Shown: piece after piece, positions 1-6,160 of the stretch
Layout: each line of letters opens with the position of its first letter
Position numbering within the stretch: the stretch's first letter is position 1
Origin: Hyphomicrobiales bacterium
Lineage (GTDB): Bacteria; Pseudomonadota; Alphaproteobacteria; Rhodobacterales; Rhodobacteraceae
Length of the DNA stretch: 8,049 nt
Assembly: GCA_003558415.1 (NCBI GenBank)
Contig: PWLT01000032.1
Span: 1-8,049 of the forward strand
Reading direction: 5' to 3'
Program-made: the position numbers and the translations under genes
The notes under the pieces: generated by a model
Seen by the model: the letters and a program-made list of their open reading frames with translations, nothing else
Told to the model about the DNA's origin: nothing
The model's database searches: none

Positions 1-1320
1 GCCTGCCCTTCCGGCGAGCAGGCGCCACAGCAGCAGCCCCGCCGCCGCGAAGGGCAGGCTGCGCCCGACGATGAAGATCCGCCACGACCACCAGCCACTC
101 TTGGCGCCCAGCGCATAGACGATCTTGGGCGGCGGCAGCACCCAGCACAGCAGCCCCGCCCCGATCACGCCGGAGGCCACGACGATATTGGTGCCGCCGA
201 ACTGATCCATGAAATCGAGAAACGGCATCCCCGCCACGGTCAGTTCCACCGGCGAGAAGCTCAGCGCCGAGGGCAGCCCCAGCGCCAGCATCAGCGCCCC
301 CGTCGCGGCCACCGCGCGCGGGTTCGACAGGTGCCATTCCTCGGCAAAGGCGGCGATGATCACCTTCAGCCCCGCCAGACACGACGAAAACGCCGCCGCG
401 AAGAACATGAAGAAGAAGGCCATCGCGAGCCACACCCCTGCGGCCATTTCCTCAAACACCCGCGGCAGGGTGGAGAATGCAAGCTCCGAGCCCGCGCCGG
501 GATCCATCCCGTAGGTGAAGACGAAGGGGAAGATCATCCACCCCGCCATCAGCGCGATGGTGGTCTCGGTTCCCGCCACAATCAGCGTGGCGCGCGGCAC
601 GTTGGTCTTGCGCGGGATGTAGCTGCCATAGGTGACGAGGTAGCCCTGCCCGACCGCCAGCGTGTAGAAGGCCTGCCCGAAGGCAAAGAACCACAGCCCC
701 GGATTGGCGAGCGCGCCCGCGTCCCATGTGAACATGAACTCGCGCGCCTCGCCCCAGCCATCCATCGTCATGGCCACGCCCACCAGCCCCGCGATGAGCA
801 GCGCGAGGACCGGCATGAGAACCTTGGAGAACGCCTCGATCGCGCGCACCCCCTTGAGCAGCACGAGGATCGCAAGCGCGGTGACGGCGAAGAAGTACCA
901 CACCGAATTGTAGCCTGCGGTGAAGTCGTCGAACTCGGCCACGTTGAGGCGGAAGGCGTCGATGGCGTAGCCCAGCGTCCAGCCGGTGATCACCAGGTAA
1001 TAGGAGGTGATGATGACCGTGAGCAGCACCACCATCCAGCCATAGGCGGTGCCCAGGCGCGTCACGCCGCGATAGGTGGTCACCACGCTGCCCTGGCGCA
1101 GCCGCCCGGCGGCGACCTCTAGCATCATCACCGGGATTGCGACGATCACCAGCGCCAGCAGATAGGCCAGGATGAAGGCCCCGCCGCCATTCTCGCCCAC
1201 CATGTAGGGAAAGCGCCACAGATTGCCGAGCCCCACGGCCGCCGCCGCCATCGAGAAGACGAAGGCCGGCTCCGAGGACCATTGCGCGCGGGTTGCCGGT
1301 TTGAGGTGTTCTTCGGTCAT
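1..1320 (-). CDS. Sodium-dependent transporter, SNF/NSS family (3' end cut by window edge)
   Basis: This integral membrane protein is predicted to import an amino acid or related solute across the inner membrane using the sodium gradient. The frame is open from an ATG at 1320 to base 1, giving 440 residues with no stop, so the last part lies outside the window. The N-terminal hallmark of the LeuT-fold NSS family is present: AVGLGNLWRFPY at residues 28-39 followed by ENGGGAF at 43-49. TM6 has GQAFYTLAVGQG at about 215-226, and TM8 has FFAAAFSSCLAGLK at about 306-319. Hydrophobic segments recur along the whole length, and the family usually has 11-12 helices. GGAG at 1328-1331, 7 nt upstream, supports the start. 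It is divergent from argG. By hand comparison with LeuT, TM6 keeps the Na1 threonine (T220), but the pocket differs (Q225 near the LeuT F259 position), so I do not predict a substrate. Confidence 0.93.
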   Translation of the reverse strand, partial: MTEEHLKPATRAQWSSEPAFVFSMAAAAVGLGNLWRFPYMVGENGGGAFILAYLLALVIVAIPVMMLEVAAGRLRQGSVVTTYRGVTRLGTAYGWMVVLLTVIITSYYLVITGWTLGYAIDAFRLNVAEFDDFTAGYNSVWYFFAVTALAILVLLKGVRAIEAFSKVLMPVLALLIAGLVGVAMTMDGWGEAREFMFTWDAGALANPGLWFFAFGQAFYTLAVGQGYLVTYGSYIPRKTNVPRATLIVAGTETTIALMAGWMIFPFVFTYGMDPGAGSELAFSTLPRVFEEMAAGVWLAMAFFFMFFAAAFSSCLAGLKVIIAAFAEEWHLSNPRAVAATGALMLALGLPSALSFSPVELTVAGMPFLDFMDQFGGTNIVVASGVIGAGLLCWVLPPPKIVYALGAKSGWWSWRIFIVGRSLPFAAAGLLLWRLLAGRAG

Positions 1321-1327
1321 CGCCCCT

Positions 1328-1331
1328 CTCC
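1328..1331 (-). promoter_or_regulatory. Ribosome binding site of the SNF-family transporter
   Basis: Read on the minus strand, GGAG lies 7 nt before the ATG at 1320, inside a purine-rich run (GGAGAGGGG). It fixes the start directly ahead of the conserved first transmembrane helix. Confidence 0.6.
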
Positions 1332-1360
1332 GTTTTCGGCGTCAACCTAGTGTCTCCACA

Positions 1361-1382
1361 CGCGGGGGAAAAGCACCCCGCG
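1361..1382. repeat. GC-rich dyad in the divergent transporter/argG intergenic region
   Basis: A perfect 7-bp inverted repeat, CGCGGGG (1361-1367) and CCCCGCG (1376-1382), encloses an A-rich 8-nt loop (GAAAAGCA). It sits about midway between the divergent starts at 1320 and 1447. No T-run follows on either strand, so it does not look like an intrinsic terminator. It could be an operator, or an RNA hairpin in one of the two leaders. In DNA this GC-rich a stem of this length can also arise by chance. Confidence 0.3.
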
Positions 1383-1396
1383 CGCCCTTGCCGCCA

Positions 1397-1420
1397 CCGG
1401 CCAAACCGCCTAAAGGCCGG
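1397..1420. repeat. Second dyad upstream of argG
   Basis: CCGGCC (1397-1402) and GGCCGG (1415-1420) form a 6-bp inverted repeat with a 12-nt spacer. A smaller dyad, GCCT-AA-AGGC (1408-1417), overlaps it. It lies 26 nt upstream of the argG ATG, so it could be an operator or a leader hairpin. I found no convincing -35/-10 pair for argG: the best candidate is TTGCCG at 1388 with TAAAGG at 1411, which is a weak match. Confidence 0.25.
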
Positions 1421-1436
1421 GGCGGTCCGAGAATAC

Positions 1437-1440
1437 GGAG
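1437..1440 (+). promoter_or_regulatory. Ribosome binding site of argG
   Basis: GGAG lies 6 nt upstream of the ATG at 1447, an ideal spacing. It confirms the start just before the family's N-terminal strand and PP-loop. Confidence 0.7.
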
Positions 1441-1446
1441 TAACTC

Positions 1447-2673
1447 ATGTCCGCGCCCCGCAAAGTCGTCCTCGCCTATTCCGGCGGTCTGGATACGTCG
1501 ATCATCCTGAAATGGCTGCAGACGGAGTATGGCTGCGAGGTCGTCACCTTCACCGCCGATCTGGGCCAGGGCGAGGAACTCGACCCCGCGCGGCGCAAGG
1601 CCGAGATGCTGGGCATCGCGCCCGAAAACATCTTCATCGAGGATCTGCGCGAGGAATTCGTGCGCGATTTCGTCTTTCCGATGTTTCGCGCCAATGCGGT
1701 CTATGAGGGGCTCTATCTGCTGGGCACCTCGATCGCGCGTCCGCTGATCTCCAAGCGGTTGATCGAGATTGCCGCCCAGACGGGCGCCGACGCCGTGGCC
1801 CATGGCGCCACCGGCAAGGGAAACGATCAGGTGCGCTTCGAGCTTGCCGCATATGCGCTCGACCCCGACATCAAGGTGATCGCGCCCTGGCGCGAATGGG
1901 ACCTGACCAGCCGCACGAGGCTGCTGGAATTCGCCGAGGCGCATCAGATCCCCATCGCCAAGGACAAGCGCGGCGAGGCGCCGTTTTCGGTGGATGCCAA
2001 CCTTCTGCACACCTCCTCCGAGGGCAAGGTGCTCGAGGACCCGGCCGAGGACGCGCCCGACTACGTCTATCAGCGCACGGTAAACCCCGAGGACGCGCCC
2101 GATGCCCCCGAATTCGTCGAGATCGGGTTCGAGCGCGGCGACGCGGTGTCGATCGACGGTGAGCGGCTCTCGCCCGCGGCGCTGCTGACCCGGCTCAACG
2201 AACTGGGCGGCAAGCACGGCATCGGGCGGCTCGATCTGGTGGAGGGGCGCTTCGTGGGGATGAAGTCGCGCGGCATCTACGAGACGCCGGGCGGCACGAT
2301 CCTACTGGAGGCGCATCGCGGGATCGAGCAGATCACGCTGGACCGCGGCGCGGCGCATCTCAAGGATCAGCTCATGCCGCAATATGCGGAGCTGATCTAT
2401 AACGGTTTCTGGTTCTCGCCCGAGCGCGAGATGCTTCAGGCGCTGATCGACCGCAGCCAGGAGCACGTCACCGGCACCGCGCGGCTCAAGCTCTACAAGG
2501 GGCTCGCGCGCACGGTCGGGCGCTGGTCTGAGCACAGCCTCTATTCGGAGGAACACGTCACCTTCGAGGAGGATGCGGGCGCCTATGACCAGAAGGACGC
2601 GGCCGGTTTCATCAAGCTCAACGCCCTGCGGCTGCGGCTGCTGGCGATGCGCGAGCGGCGCCTGCGGGGTTGA
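1447..2673 (+). CDS. argG: Argininosuccinate synthase
   Basis: This cytosolic enzyme joins citrulline and aspartate, with ATP cleaved to AMP and PPi, to make argininosuccinate, the penultimate step of arginine biosynthesis. The protein has 408 residues, close to the roughly 400 of the common ArgG subfamily, so it is complete. The ATP-binding PP-loop AYSGGLDTS lies at residues 10-18. The second signature, [14 protein letters not shown], lies at 119-132 and carries the conserved residues around the aspartate and citrulline sites. [13 protein letters not shown] at 271-283 is the C-terminal domain signature. The start is supported by GGAG 6 nt upstream. It appears monocistronic: the next plus-strand gene is 3.5 kb away and a minus-strand gene converges on it. 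Dyads in the 5' region might relate to regulation, but that is speculation. Identification is secure from motifs and length. Confidence 0.98.
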   Translation: MSAPRKVVLAYSGGLDTSIILKWLQTEYGCEVVTFTADLGQGEELDPARRKAEMLGIAPENIFIEDLREEFVRDFVFPMFRANAVYEGLYLLGTSIARPLISKRLIEIAAQTGADAVAHGATGKGNDQVRFELAAYALDPDIKVIAPWREWDLTSRTRLLEFAEAHQIPIAKDKRGEAPFSVDANLLHTSSEGKVLEDPAEDAPDYVYQRTVNPEDAPDAPEFVEIGFERGDAVSIDGERLSPAALLTRLNELGGKHGIGRLDLVEGRFVGMKSRGIYETPGGTILLEAHRGIEQITLDRGAAHLKDQLMPQYAELIYNGFWFSPEREMLQALIDRSQEHVTGTARLKLYKGLARTVGRWSEHSLYSEEHVTFEEDAGAYDQKDAAGFIKLNALRLRLLAMRERRLRG

Positions 2674-2760
2674 GCCGCGCCGCGCAGTATGGCCGAGAAG
2701 TTCCACCTTGGGTGCGCCGGCCATTATGCTCTTGTGGTCAGCGCCGAAAGCCCGTGAGGT

Positions 2761-2790
2761 CCCAAGAGCCCGCCCGACGCGGGCCTGGGG
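2761..2790 (-). terminator. Candidate hairpin terminator downstream of the minus-strand operon
   Basis: The core is a perfect 6-bp stem, GCCCGC (2768-2773) and GCGGGC (2779-2784), with a 5-nt loop. Allowing a one-base bulge at 2767 and one mismatch, pairing extends outward by five pairs to 2761/2790. It starts 34 nt past the stop of the small coiled-coil gene and 87 nt past the argG stop. On the minus strand the core stem is followed by TCTT, only a short T-rich stretch, so termination there is plausible but not certain. I see no better terminator for argG in 2674-2823, and no gene in that stretch. Confidence 0.4.
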
Positions 2791-2823
2791 CGTATCGCCA
2801 GCACCGCAGGCCAGTGTGGCGCG

Positions 2824-3150
2824 TCACTCGGCGTGATTGCCCGCCTGCCGGCTGCGAAGCTCCTCGGCCTCTTGCCGTGCCTCGCGCAGCCCCTCCATGG
2901 CGGCGCGCAGCTCGGCCTCGCATTGGGTAAGCTGATTGGTCAGCTCCGCCTCGCGCTGCTGGAGATAGGTGATGGCCTGGTCGCGGGTTTCCTCGGCCTC
3001 GTGTAGCGCCTGGGCCATGCGGTCAAGCTCACCGATATCGGAATGCGTCACCCGCGTGAAACGATGCAGCAGCCAGTAGGTGAACCACCCCAGCCCGAAG
3101 GCAAGAAACAGCACGATCGCCGTGACAATGATGAATTCGGTGCGGTTCAT
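2824..3150 (-). CDS. Small membrane-anchored coiled-coil protein of unknown function
   Basis: I do not recognise this 108-residue protein. Residues 6-28 form one strongly hydrophobic segment (IIVTAIVLFLAFGLGWFTYW at its core). Residues 41-100 are rich in Glu, Gln, Arg and Ala with leucines at roughly heptad spacing, as in a long coiled coil. There is a single Cys (C77). I chose the ATG at 3150 because it sits directly before the hydrophobic segment and has AGGA at 3161-3164, 10 nt upstream. A longer open frame, to an ATG at 3252, would add 34 non-conforming residues and overlap the upstream gene. It begins 22 nt after the OmpA-domain gene and is probably co-transcribed with it, which suggests an envelope role. 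One hypothesis is that it partners the OmpA-domain protein. Confidence 0.75.
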   Translation of the reverse strand: MNRTEFIIVTAIVLFLAFGLGWFTYWLLHRFTRVTHSDIGELDRMAQALHEAEETRDQAITYLQQREAELTNQLTQCEAELRAAMEGLREARQEAEELRSRQAGNHAE

Positions 3151-3172
3151 GCCTTCGGCGTCCTGCGTGCCG

Positions 3173-5113
3173 TCACTCGCGTTCCGGCCGCTCGGCCGGG
3201 CGTAGGTTGTCCTCTTCGGCCATCTCGACGGTGATTTCAAGCATCGCTTCAAGCTCGGGGTCGCGCGGGCGGATGCCCGATTCCGCCAGGCGCAGTTCCT
3301 CCTCGCTGATCAGGCGGAACTCGATGCGGCGGTTGGCGGCGCGTCCGGCGGCGGTGTCATTGTCGGCGATGGGCTGGCTCGGGCCGTAGCCGCGGGCGTT
3401 GAACTGCCCCACCAGCACCCGCCGGGCCACCAGCGCCTCAAGCACCGCCTCCGCCCGGCGCTGGCTCAGGTTCAGGTTCATCTCCTCGCTGCCCTGGCTG
3501 TCCGTGTGCCCCTCGATCTCGAGACGCAGCTCACCGCATTCACGCAACACCGCGGCGATCGCGTCCAGCGTGTCGCTGGATTCCCCTTCGATGACGGACG
3601 AACCGGGCTCGAACCCGATCTGGCGATCCTCGAGGATCAGCTCGATATCGGCGATGCAGCTCTCCGGCGTCGGGGCCGAGGCGATGGGGTCGAGCGACTC
3701 ATCATAGCTCACGTCGATGCGAAAGACCTGCCCGCGCCCGAGTTTCTCGGAAAGGATGCGCGAGACGGTGCCGCTGGCCTCCTCGTCGCCGCTGACGCCG
3801 CGAACCTCGAGCGAGTCTTCGCGCACCCGCACCAGACCGCTATTCAGTTCGGCCAGCGCCTCCATGGCGGTCAGGACCCGCAGCGTCCAGCCTTCGGGCA
3901 GGCCCTCCTCCAGCCGCGCGGCGCTCTCGACAACCTCCTGGCCGAAACGCGACCGCGCGTAGCTGTGCACCGCCTCGCGCATGCGCTCGTCGGCAAGCTG
4001 CCCGCGCAGCAGCACCGCACCCTCCGCCGAGAGGCTGGCGATGAACTCGGCCGGCGCCTCCCCGCCCTCATCTGGCGAGGGGTCCAGCCGCGCGGCGTCG
4101 AGCGAGAACACCTCGCCAAGCGCGTTGTCGAGCCGGCCCACGGCGGCGTCGAATTCCTCCTCGGGCACCGAATGCGGCACGATCAGAGAAACATCGGTGT
4201 CCGAAAAGGTGATCGTGCCCTCGCCCAGCTCGCCCAGCGCGCCGATACCGGCGGAGGCGGCCTGCGCCCAGCGCGTCGTGGGCACGCCAAGCCCGATGGT
4301 GCAGCTCGCCGAGGCCGAAGCCCCAGCCTGGCGCCCGGCGTCCAGAATGCGTTCGCGCGCCGCCTCAGTGTCGGCCGCGCAGGCATCGAAGCGCGGGCCG
4401 CGTTCCTCGTCGATCACGAATCTCAGGGTGAAGGGGGTGATCACCGGACGCGGCGCGGAGATATCGGCCTCTACCTCCACCCCCTGGGGCGCGATGCGCG
4501 ACAGCTGAGTCTCCAGCTCGCGCTTTTCCTCGCGGCTGTCGGAGATGGCGGTGACCTGCACCCGCCCCGGCGAGATGGAGATCTTGGACCGTGGCAGCAG
4601 GTCCAGCGTCTCGAGACCGAACGCCACGGCCTCTTCCCAGCCTTCGGGCACCGGATGGTCGGTGCTGTCGAGCATGTCGGCGACATCGGCATCGTCGGTG
4701 ATCGCCCCGATGCGCTCCACGATGCGCTCGCGGCCATGGGCCAGGGGAACCAGCCCGATCAGGGAAATCCCGTCATCATTGCGCAGCAGTTCGACCGAAA
4801 ACTGGGGCGCTTCCATTTCCTCGGAGGCGGCGATCTCGATACGGTCGATCACCCGCGCCGGGTCGAGGACCTGGCCCGCGAGCGACAGCGCGCGAAAGCG
4901 TGCCGCCTCGGTCGGGGCGGTGCCGTCCAGGATCACCTGGAGCCCGTCGGTTTCCACCCGCGCCCAGCTATGGCCGGCGGCCTCCAGTCGCTCCTCGATT
5001 TGCTCGCGGCCCAGGGCCTCGATATAGTTGACCGCAACCGTCGCACCGCCCAGCGCCAGCAGCGCGGCGCTCCCGAAGGCGGCGGCCCCGATCAGTGTCT
5101 CGATCCTGCGCAT
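3173..5113 (-). CDS. OmpA-domain envelope protein with BON-like repeats
   Basis: A 646-residue protein predicted to be anchored in the membrane by an N-terminal hydrophobic segment (about 7-29) with the rest in the periplasm. Residues about 46-95 look like a BON domain. Residues 105-473 hold three diverged BON-like modules with a shared F-to-W pattern (F105/W159, F228/W282, F357/W409). Residues about 497-601 are an OmpA C-terminal peptidoglycan-binding domain: GHTDSQG at 535-541 and NLSQRRAEAV at 548-557, with D538 and R553 at the positions and 15-residue spacing of the known diaminopimelate-binding pair. An acidic tail (602-646) follows. It has four cysteines, C245, C271, C486 and C525, the last two flanking the start of the OmpA domain. 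I chose the ATG at 5113 over an upstream TTG at 5179 because it lies just before the hydrophobic segment and has GAGGA 11 nt upstream. BON plus OmpA recalls mycobacterial ArfA/OmpATb, but function here is unknown. Confidence 0.9.
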   Translation of the reverse strand: MRRIETLIGAAAFGSAALLALGGATVAVNYIEALGREQIEERLEAAGHSWARVETDGLQVILDGTAPTEAARFRALSLAGQVLDPARVIDRIEIAASEEMEAPQFSVELLRNDDGISLIGLVPLAHGRERIVERIGAITDDADVADMLDSTDHPVPEGWEEAVAFGLETLDLLPRSKISISPGRVQVTAISDSREEKRELETQLSRIAPQGVEVEADISAPRPVITPFTLRFVIDEERGPRFDACAADTEAARERILDAGRQAGASASASCTIGLGVPTTRWAQAASAGIGALGELGEGTITFSDTDVSLIVPHSVPEEEFDAAVGRLDNALGEVFSLDAARLDPSPDEGGEAPAEFIASLSAEGAVLLRGQLADERMREAVHSYARSRFGQEVVESAARLEEGLPEGWTLRVLTAMEALAELNSGLVRVREDSLEVRGVSGDEEASGTVSRILSEKLGRGQVFRIDVSYDESLDPIASAPTPESCIADIELILEDRQIGFEPGSSVIEGESSDTLDAIAAVLRECGELRLEIEGHTDSQGSEEMNLNLSQRRAEAVLEALVARRVLVGQFNARGYGPSQPIADNDTAAGRAANRRIEFRLISEEELRLAESGIRPRDPELEAMLEITVEMAEEDNLRPAERPERE

Positions 5114-5124
5114 GGGTTGTCCGA

Positions 5125-5129
5125 TCCTC
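5125..5129 (-). promoter_or_regulatory. Ribosome binding site deciding the OmpA-domain protein start
   Basis: On the minus strand GAGGA lies 11 nt upstream of the ATG at 5113. The alternative TTG at 5179 abuts the ubiA stop and would add 22 polar residues before the membrane anchor, so the ATG is preferred. Confidence 0.5.
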
Positions 5130-5172
5130 GATCCCGCGTTTTCGCCGCCTTCCTTAGGTCCGCCGCGCGCGG

Positions 5173-5197
5173 GGTTCAATCAAACCAAAAGTGAACC
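5173..5197. repeat. Short inverted repeat spanning the ubiA stop
   Basis: GGTTCA (5173-5178) and TGAACC (5192-5197) enclose a 13-nt loop that includes the ubiA stop codon (5180-5182). A 6-bp stem is too weak to call a terminator, and no T-run follows on the minus strand. It could reduce read-through into the OmpA-domain gene 66 nt further on, or be chance. Confidence 0.2.
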
Positions 5198-6160
5198 GGC
5201 AAGAAACAGCACAGGCAGCAGCCCGGCATCGCGATTGGCGCGGAAGAGTCTGAGGCAGGTATCACCATCTTCGGTGTCAAGCCGCGCGAGCTGCCAGGCC
5301 AGATGCGCGCCGAAGGCCCAGACCCCGGCGAGCGTCAGCAACAGCCGCCACAGCCCGGCCTCCGGCACCAGCGCCAGCACCACCGCGAGCGTCATCAGCA
5401 GCACCGAGGCCACCAGAAAGCCCCGAAGCCATGCTTTGGTCTTCTCGCCAAAGAGCAGCGCGGTGGATTTCACGCCGATGAGCGCGTCATCCTCCTTGTC
5501 CTGATGGGCATAAATCGTGTCGTAGAAGATCGTCCAGGCGATTCCCGCGAGGTAGAGCGCCACCGCCGCCCATGACAGCGAACCCGCCTGCGCCGTCCAG
5601 GCGAGCAGCGCGCCCCAGTTGAAAGCGAGCCCGAGAAATATCTGCGGCCACCAGGTGAAGCGCTTGGCGAAGGGATAGATCGCCACCAGCCCCAGCGAAG
5701 CGATGCCCAGCGCGATTGCCGCGGGGTTGAAGGTCAGCAGGATGAGAAAGGCGATCAGCGACTGCACCACCATCCACGCCGCCGCGCCCCGCGCCGTGAC
5801 TTGACCCGAGGGGATGGGCCGCGAGCGCGTGCGCGCAACCTTGTCGTCGATATCGCGGTCGGTGATGTCGTTCCAGGTGCAGCCCGCCCCGCGCATGAGC
5901 ACCGCGCCGATGCCGCACCCCGCAAAGATCCACAGCGTCATGAGATCGGCGCTGCCGGGATGGGCGGCGGCGGCCAGCAACACCCCCCACCAGCAGGGCA
6001 GCAGCAGCAGCCATGTGCCGATGGGCCGGTCGGCGCGGCTCAGCCGCAGGAAGGGGCGCGCGAAAGGCGGCGCGAGCCGGTCCACCCAGTTGCCGCGCAC
6101 CGCATCGGCGACCTGGCCCTCTGGTGTCTGCGGCGCGTCGCTCATATGGTTCGTGTCCAT
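5180..6160 (-). CDS. ubiA: 4-hydroxybenzoate polyprenyltransferase
   Basis: This inner-membrane enzyme transfers a polyprenyl chain to 4-hydroxybenzoate, the first membrane step of ubiquinone synthesis. Its 326 residues are slightly longer than E. coli UbiA (about 290), with the extra length in a polar N-terminal extension. The family motifs are clear. RADRPIGTWLLLLPCWWG (42-59) leads into the first helix. The first Asp-rich motif, NDITDRDIDD (97-106) followed by RTRSRPIPSG, binds the Mg-diphosphate of the prenyl donor. YPFAKRFTWWPQ lies at 162-173, and the second Asp-rich motif, DTIYAHQDKEDD, at 214-225. Several further hydrophobic segments follow to the C terminus, consistent with eight or nine helices. 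There are two possible starts, ATG at 6160 and ATG at 6145 (residue 6). Neither has a good ribosome binding site and both precede all conserved residues. The first gene of a likely minus-strand operon, it is divergent from rsmE with no spacer. Confidence 0.96.
   Translation of the reverse strand: MDTNHMSDAPQTPEGQVADAVRGNWVDRLAPPFARPFLRLSRADRPIGTWLLLLPCWWGVLLAAAAHPGSADLMTLWIFAGCGIGAVLMRGAGCTWNDITDRDIDDKVARTRSRPIPSGQVTARGAAAWMVVQSLIAFLILLTFNPAAIALGIASLGLVAIYPFAKRFTWWPQIFLGLAFNWGALLAWTAQAGSLSWAAVALYLAGIAWTIFYDTIYAHQDKEDDALIGVKSTALLFGEKTKAWLRGFLVASVLLMTLAVVLALVPEAGLWRLLLTLAGVWAFGAHLAWQLARLDTEDGDTCLRLFRANRDAGLLPVLFLAGSLLV
6145..6150 (+). promoter_or_regulatory. Tentative -10 element for rsmE inside the ubiA coding region
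   Basis: TATGGT matches the TATAAT consensus at four of six positions. It would place the transcript start about 1-2 nt before the rsmE ATG at 6159, that is, a nearly leaderless mRNA. This would fit the absence of a Shine-Dalgarno sequence there. No good -35 lies at the right distance, so this is weak. Confidence 0.2.

Noticed and set aside
452..1345. A 297-codon minus-strand frame within the transporter
   Set aside because: Different frame from the transporter and lacking its membrane helices; Gly/Arg-rich shadow translation.
2674..2823. Possible small RNA or small gene between argG and the convergent operon
   Set aside because: Only the hairpin at 2761-2790 stands out. I find no promoter, no tRNA-like fold and no credible short gene.
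3151..3252. Upstream start (ATG at 3252) for the small coiled-coil gene
   Set aside because: It would overlap the end of the OmpA-domain gene by 80 nt and put a basic, atypical stretch before the membrane segment; the ATG at 3150 fits better.
5114..5179. N-terminal extension of the OmpA-domain protein from a TTG at 5179
   Set aside because: It would place 22 polar residues ahead of the membrane anchor; the ATG at 5113 has a GAGGA upstream.
3506..5194. A 562-codon open frame on the plus strand, opposite the OmpA-domain gene
   Set aside because: It mirrors the codon structure of a GC-rich gene on the other strand. The product is rich in Gly, Arg, His and Asp with no domain pattern, while the minus frame has clear OmpA motifs.
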